In this document: positions 15,201 through 17,687 of the stretch, piece after piece
Layout of the letters: each line of letters starts with the position of its first letter
Numbering within the stretch: the stretch's first letter is position 1
Assembly: GCA_934700375.1 (NCBI GenBank)
Contig: CAKUXT010000014.1
Coordinates: forward strand, 1-17,687
DNA from: an uncultured Bacilli bacterium
Lineage (GTDB): Bacteria > Bacillota_I > Bacilli_A > RFN20 > CAG-288
Direction: 5' to 3'
Length of the DNA stretch: 17,687 nucleotides
The notes under the pieces: generated by a model
What the model saw: only the letters and a program-made list of their open reading frames with translations
Told to the model about the DNA's origin: nothing
Databases searched by the model: none
Position numbers and translations under genes: made by a program

Positions 15201-16297
15201 TCAGAGTAGGCTCTGGAGCTGGAGAAAGAGCTCTTACCGGAGTTACCGGCAGCAAAATTGACAATGGTACCCTTTGCCATACAGGATTTGACGGCTGTGA
15301 AGGTGGCATTGTCTTTTTCATCAGTGGATGTGCTTAAGTCGCTTCCTAAAGAGAGGTTGACTAAATCAAGACCTAACTTGGCAGCATCTTCCAAAGCAGA
15401 GATGATGGCATCTGTGCCTGCACCCGCCTGATCATCACCAAAGACCTTCAAGACAGCAATCTGAGAATTCGGGGCAATACCCTGGAAATCAGTTCCATTG
15501 GCACCGGAAATAGAGGCGACGTGTGTGCCGTGTTCGCTTCCGTTTGTGGTCGGATCGACATCGGCATCTCCGCCTGCATAGTCTCTAGCGAAGAAGACCT
15601 TGTTGTTGTAATGGCTATAGTAGTTGGTGCTGAAACCTAACTTGGTGAGATCAGAAACGCTCATCTTGTACTCGCCTTCGCTCAAATCGCGGAAAGCGGC
15701 AGCATTAAGGGCGTGGTTCTTTTCATCGGCAAGTCTCTTTTCGCTTCCTTCGATCTGGTTGATATACATACCAGTATCGATGATACCGATGGTGATGTTC
15801 TTTCCGCCGAAAGAGTCTTCGCCGACAACGCTCTTGACGTCAGCGGCTGTGGCTCTCATTGTCTCTGCAGAGTAGTTTGCCAAACGCTCAGCCTTTGTGG
15901 CCTCGCCTTTGTCTCCTGTTGCAAGAGAGCTGTGGGAATCGGTATCAGGAAGAGCATAGGTATGACTTTCCTGTAAGGCAGAAACGCCTTTGATCGATTC
16001 GATCTTGTCAGCATAAGCGGAATTGACCTTGATAGCAAAACCGTTTAAGACAACATCATAGGTGGAAGTGACTTCATAAGATTCTTCCGGAAGTTCATAG
16101 GCAATTTGGCTAAGAACCTGATTGCGATATCTCTTCAATGTTTTGGCGTCATCTTTCAGAACGTCACCGCCAACTGTGACAATATAAGTTTTATCCTCGT
16201 CTTTCTCACCGACTGCAGAAAAATCGGAGTGAGTGGCAGAGTAGAAACTCAAGCCGAGGATTGTGGCTAACGAAGCCATAACGAGCATTTTTTTCAT
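12215..16297 (-). CDS. Cell-surface subtilisin-like serine protease (S8, lactocepin/C5a-peptidase-like), 1360 aa
   Basis: Secreted, probably envelope-bound protease that digests external proteins. Order of parts: signal peptide (1-24 or so); I9-type propeptide (about 37-115); S8 catalytic domain with Asp174 (GIIDTG), His256 (GSEHGTHVASI), oxyanion Asn352 (AAGNSG) and Ser618 (NLSGTSMACPN); a PA domain inserted between His and Ser (about 440-550); a Fn3-like beta domain (about 735-905); further beta domains to about 1300; a Pro/Thr/Glu-rich linker (1301-1327); and the tail GCGGS, hydrophobic helix, KKKKEQK (1329-1360). The order resembles lactococcal and streptococcal cell-envelope proteinases, but no LPXTG is present. 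All catalytic residues are intact. The ATG at 16297 has GGGAGGAG upstream. It is a single-gene unit between two terminators. The exact substrate cannot be told. Confidence 0.93.
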   Translation of the reverse strand: MKKMLVMASLATILGLSFYSATHSDFSAVGEKDEDKTYIVTVGGDVLKDDAKTLKRYRNQVLSQIAYELPEESYEVTSTYDVVLNGFAIKVNSAYADKIESIKGVSALQESHTYALPDTDSHSSLATGDKGEATKAERLANYSAETMRATAADVKSVVGEDSFGGKNITIGIIDTGMYINQIEGSEKRLADEKNHALNAAAFRDLSEGEYKMSVSDLTKLGFSTNYYSHYNNKVFFARDYAGGDADVDPTTNGSEHGTHVASISGANGTDFQGIAPNSQIAVLKVFGDDQAGAGTDAIISALEDAAKLGLDLVNLSLGSDLSTSTDEKDNATFTAVKSCMAKGTIVNFAAGNSGKSSFSSSRAYSEWGRDIVETGILGGDAHFDEAANIVAASTPEKAFFESIMTVQKKGATSAQAVSYSDQSKSSPTQPNITDRPLAGLIPSDQDKVTKEYVVVPNYGKSADYEGLDVKGKIAVVNRGTTTFIQKVKQATSHGAAAMICINNDPSVTFNFSMAFEDFDPAIPVVFVFKNTASIFGPAGSTGTLTIGTNTVQAASDGNTIASFSSDGGDYNLDMGITISAPGKEIIGAVDATAYNDNSDATNPGISLLHGYENLSGTSMACPNLTGAMALYLSERLPENNGKMKVADFDVEKDKVSLKAMGSADQLIDTTGDGTPNSVRMQGAGRINVKKMLASDSYVTTANKNLDGFDNQVQSKAELKNTGSLKVEGGKFTDDSKNFIEFDYTIHNDSDKERTYTPTLSLMVPHLGIMTTHDEYKEQEESSRKETIGYDSSVTFDENNPDTYPYGVGQITTSVNDDIIDIPADHQLTGKVSVAAHSTTNAKVKVRIDDLRLTKDFGDSMVENFEGTLKEYFAKYFAVGGGNYVEGYLKLEEASGDSNLTLSMPYLGFYGDYTVGDAVEDFDIEKEENRLYTSELVDNYMQNLNDQYKKNSAYTGSTISSTGTALSAKAMANIGAMNGSAKADGANYLTVTDGKDSTHLYAGATGISDHIIASFFVNRAVSVAKWTIKNGDKAVSTGAVEDLGYYSGQWATNATGGELFKSWLVNGDNAVPYFVHRGIADINLSKLDEGDYTLEFSFEVKGAAVTQTKSYTLTVDKTAPELNSLSIREKSGKQYLDVVGKGADYRATANITATVDTTKVDGSDDLYSASFRITDRWLKDDRVYVELTDLAHNKLMVIVKPSDITFSVASTFFTNKHTFDIAPISSKNGVTTYSVAFTNTSGKDYNPTGSYYVYMNVGKKLSNVSVKVSGSDANFSYNPETGLVSVLMGKNDASFSISYDGSGNTDKPSTEKPGTSENPGTSEDKPSKKGCGGSVIAASTTLGALALVATAVALKKKKEQK

Positions 16298-16307
16298 AAG
16301 AATAATA

Positions 16308-16315
16308 CTCCTCCC
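16308..16315 (-). promoter_or_regulatory. Ribosome binding site of the subtilase gene
   Basis: GGGAGGAG on the minus strand, 10 bases before the ATG at 16297, confirms this start. The signal peptide begins directly at that ATG. Confidence 0.8.
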
Positions 16316-16330
16316 AAAATAAGCTTAGAT

Positions 16331-16358
16331 ATTATATATGAGGGAAAAATCTTTTCAA
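16331..16358 (-). promoter_or_regulatory. Predicted sigma-A promoter of the subtilase gene
   Basis: On the minus strand -35 TTGAAA (16358-16353, 5 of 6) and a perfect -10 TATAAT (16336-16331) are 16 bases apart. Transcription would start near 16324, giving a short leader of about 27 bases. The preceding 150 bases are AT-rich and contain the cre-like site. Confidence 0.7.
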
Positions 16359-16458
16359 AGGCAACAAATCAAGACTTTTTTGCTCTTTCTTATTTATTTT
16401 TTGATTTTTTCTCATATTTACTACATATTTCAATGTTTCTTTAAGTTTAACTTTTTCT

Positions 16459-16472
16459 TGGAAACGCTTACA
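16459..16472 (-). promoter_or_regulatory. Perfect cre consensus upstream of the subtilase gene
   Basis: The minus strand reads TGTAAGCGTTTCCA, matching TGWAARCGYTWNCW at all 14 positions. The centre is about 141 bases before the predicted transcription start, farther than most known activating sites, so either a second promoter or DNA looping would be needed. It lies between the pepT terminator and the subtilase promoter. Confidence 0.6.
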
Positions 16473-16509
16473 AGATATTGATTATTTATTTTCTTTCGAA
16501 AATTAAGTC

Positions 16510-16551
16510 GAAAAGAGAAAAATCCTCTCCGTTTCAAAGGCGGAGAGGATT
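16510..16551 (-). terminator. Terminator of pepT
   Basis: A perfect 11-bp inverted repeat (AATCCTCTCCG at 16521-16531, CGGAGAGGATT at 16541-16551) with a 9-base loop follows the pepT stop by 11 bases. On the minus strand it runs into TTTCTCTTTT. It separates pepT from the subtilase unit. Confidence 0.92.
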
Positions 16552-16562
16552 GATTTTCTGAC

Positions 16563-17687
16563 TTAGATCTTCATCAGTTCAAGGACAACTTGAACCATCT
16601 TCTCCATCTGGAAAAGATCCACGTATTCATATCTTCCATGCATATTGTAATCGCCTGTTCCAAGGTTAGGAGTCGGAAGTCCCATAAAGGAGAGCTGACT
16701 TCCGGTCGTGCCTCCTCTTACAGCCTCATAAAGACAAGGAATATCTAACTTCTTATAGACTTCAAAGAACTCTTTCTGAATATCAGGATAGTTATCAAGA
16801 ACCATTCTCATATTGTGATACTGTTCATAGATATTCAATTCGATAGCATCATATCCGACTTCCTCATTGATTCTCTTTGCAGTAAGCTTGGCCAATTCGA
16901 TCATGGATTTCATCTCTGTCTCATCAAAGGAACGGATGATGTATTCGCCTTTTGCACTGTCTTCGCTTCCTGTAATGGAGCAAAGATGATAGAAAGGCTC
17001 TTTCTCTTTGGTGTGTTCTGGTCTTAAGTACTTAGGAAGAGATTCATGGAAACGGATCAGAACATTGCTGGCATTGACCATCTTGTTATAGGCGCTTCCT
17101 GGATGGATGGATTTTCCTTTGACGGAAACATCCATGCCATAAGCGGTGAATGATTCGATGGAAACATAACGATAATCTCCGCCATCGATGGTATATCCGT
17201 ACTTTGCAGTCACATTCTCCATCGAGACATGCTTGGCATCGGCACCGATCTCTTCATCGGTTGTGAAGATAATCTCCAAAGGACGATGATTGATATTGCC
17301 TTTGAGAATCTCATTCAAAGCAGTCATGATGATAGCAATGCCTGCTTTGTCATCGCCGCCAAGAAGCGTATTGCCATCTGTGACGATGATCTTATGGCCG
17401 ATGGATTCCTTCAGTGCAGGGAACTCCTTCATGGAGAGAGTCATGCCCTTCTGAAGCTCGACATCGCTTCCATCGAAGTCGACGATTCTCGGTTTGACAT
17501 CCTTGCCGCTGCAGGCGTTGGATGTATCCATATGGGCGAGAAGAGCGATGGCCGGCTTGCTTGTATCGCCATTGAATTTAGCATCGATGACACCGAAGCG
17601 ATTGACGGAAATCTCATCCGGATGCAAAGCTTCCAGCTCTTTGAGAAGCTCATTTGTCAGATTGAGAATCAGCGGATTGGAGCAGGC
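16563..17687 (-). CDS. pepT: Peptidase T (tripeptidase, M20 family), 5' end beyond the window
   Basis: Cytoplasmic di-zinc aminopeptidase that removes the N-terminal residue of tripeptides, the last step after peptide import. The frame is open to the window edge: TTG at 17627 only looks like a start, and 20 more in-frame codons precede it (reading SNPLILNLTNELLKELEAL). About 28 residues should be missing compared with E. coli PepT. Counting from the first visible residue, the zinc ligands and catalytic residues are His52 and Asp54 (HMDTS), Asp112/113 (GGDDKAG), Glu145 (TTDEEIG), Asp168 (IDGGD) and His350 (MHG). SIHPGSAYNKMVNA and FYHLCSITG also fit PepT. RGGTTGSQLSFMGLPTPN has Thr where most relatives have Asp (RGGTDG), and the next motif reads GTGDYN rather than TGGYN. 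Confidence 0.95.
   Translation of the reverse strand, partial: ACSNPLILNLTNELLKELEALHPDEISVNRFGVIDAKFNGDTSKPAIALLAHMDTSNACSGKDVKPRIVDFDGSDVELQKGMTLSMKEFPALKESIGHKIIVTDGNTLLGGDDKAGIAIIMTALNEILKGNINHRPLEIIFTTDEEIGADAKHVSMENVTAKYGYTIDGGDYRYVSIESFTAYGMDVSVKGKSIHPGSAYNKMVNASNVLIRFHESLPKYLRPEHTKEKEPFYHLCSITGSEDSAKGEYIIRSFDETEMKSMIELAKLTAKRINEEVGYDAIELNIYEQYHNMRMVLDNYPDIQKEFFEVYKKLDIPCLYEAVRGGTTGSQLSFMGLPTPNLGTGDYNMHGRYEYVDLFQMEKMVQVVLELMKI

Noticed and set aside
17625..17627. TTG as the start codon of pepT
   Set aside because: The frame continues upstream to the window edge with residues that align with the PepT N-terminal region, and no ribosome site precedes the TTG.

Overview
The window looks like a piece of a low-to-moderate GC Firmicutes chromosome, probably from the Erysipelotrichia/Mollicutes-related Bacilli. 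The signs are lipoprotein signal peptides, strong AAGGAGG-type ribosome sites, TTGACA/TATAAT-type promoters, AT-rich spacers, catabolite-response-like (cre) sites, AmiE/AmiF-like peptide-transporter ATPases with extra coiled-coil segments, and a surface protease ending in a GCGGS/membrane/poly-Lys tail. TGA ends oppB and Trp is TGG, so the code is standard and not that of Mycoplasma. This placement is inference; no marker gene is present.

All eight recognisable genes lie on the minus strand, so transcription runs from high to low coordinates. In that order they are: a peptidase T gene cut by the right edge (16563-17687); a 1360-residue surface subtilase (12215-16297); a small DUF3899-like membrane protein (11768-12151); a five-gene oligopeptide ABC transporter operon oppA-oppB-oppC-oppD-oppF (11604 down to 2377); and a 638-residue Ig-like lipoprotein of unknown function (128-2044). 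Clear hairpin terminators follow pepT, the subtilase, oppF and the lipoprotein gene. The first 76 bases probably hold the end of a neighbouring gene.

The genes make a coherent peptide-scavenging pathway. The surface protease cuts external protein, the Opp transporter captures and imports the peptides, and PepT trims tripeptides in the cytoplasm. This is the same logic as the lactococcal PrtP-Opp-PepT system. Three of the transcription units carry a cre-like 14-mer upstream, one of them a perfect consensus match, which suggests shared control by a CcpA-like regulator.

The main oddities are in the transporter. Every subunit is enlarged: OppC has about 400 extra residues outside the membrane, OppD has about 200 charged coiled-coil residues between Q-loop and signature, OppF has about 80 similar residues before its Q-loop, OppB has about 35 extra, and OppA is almost twice the usual size with added beta-type domains. 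The subtilase has no LPXTG and ends in a GCGGS-type tail. I see no CRISPR array, insertion sequence, tRNA or rRNA.
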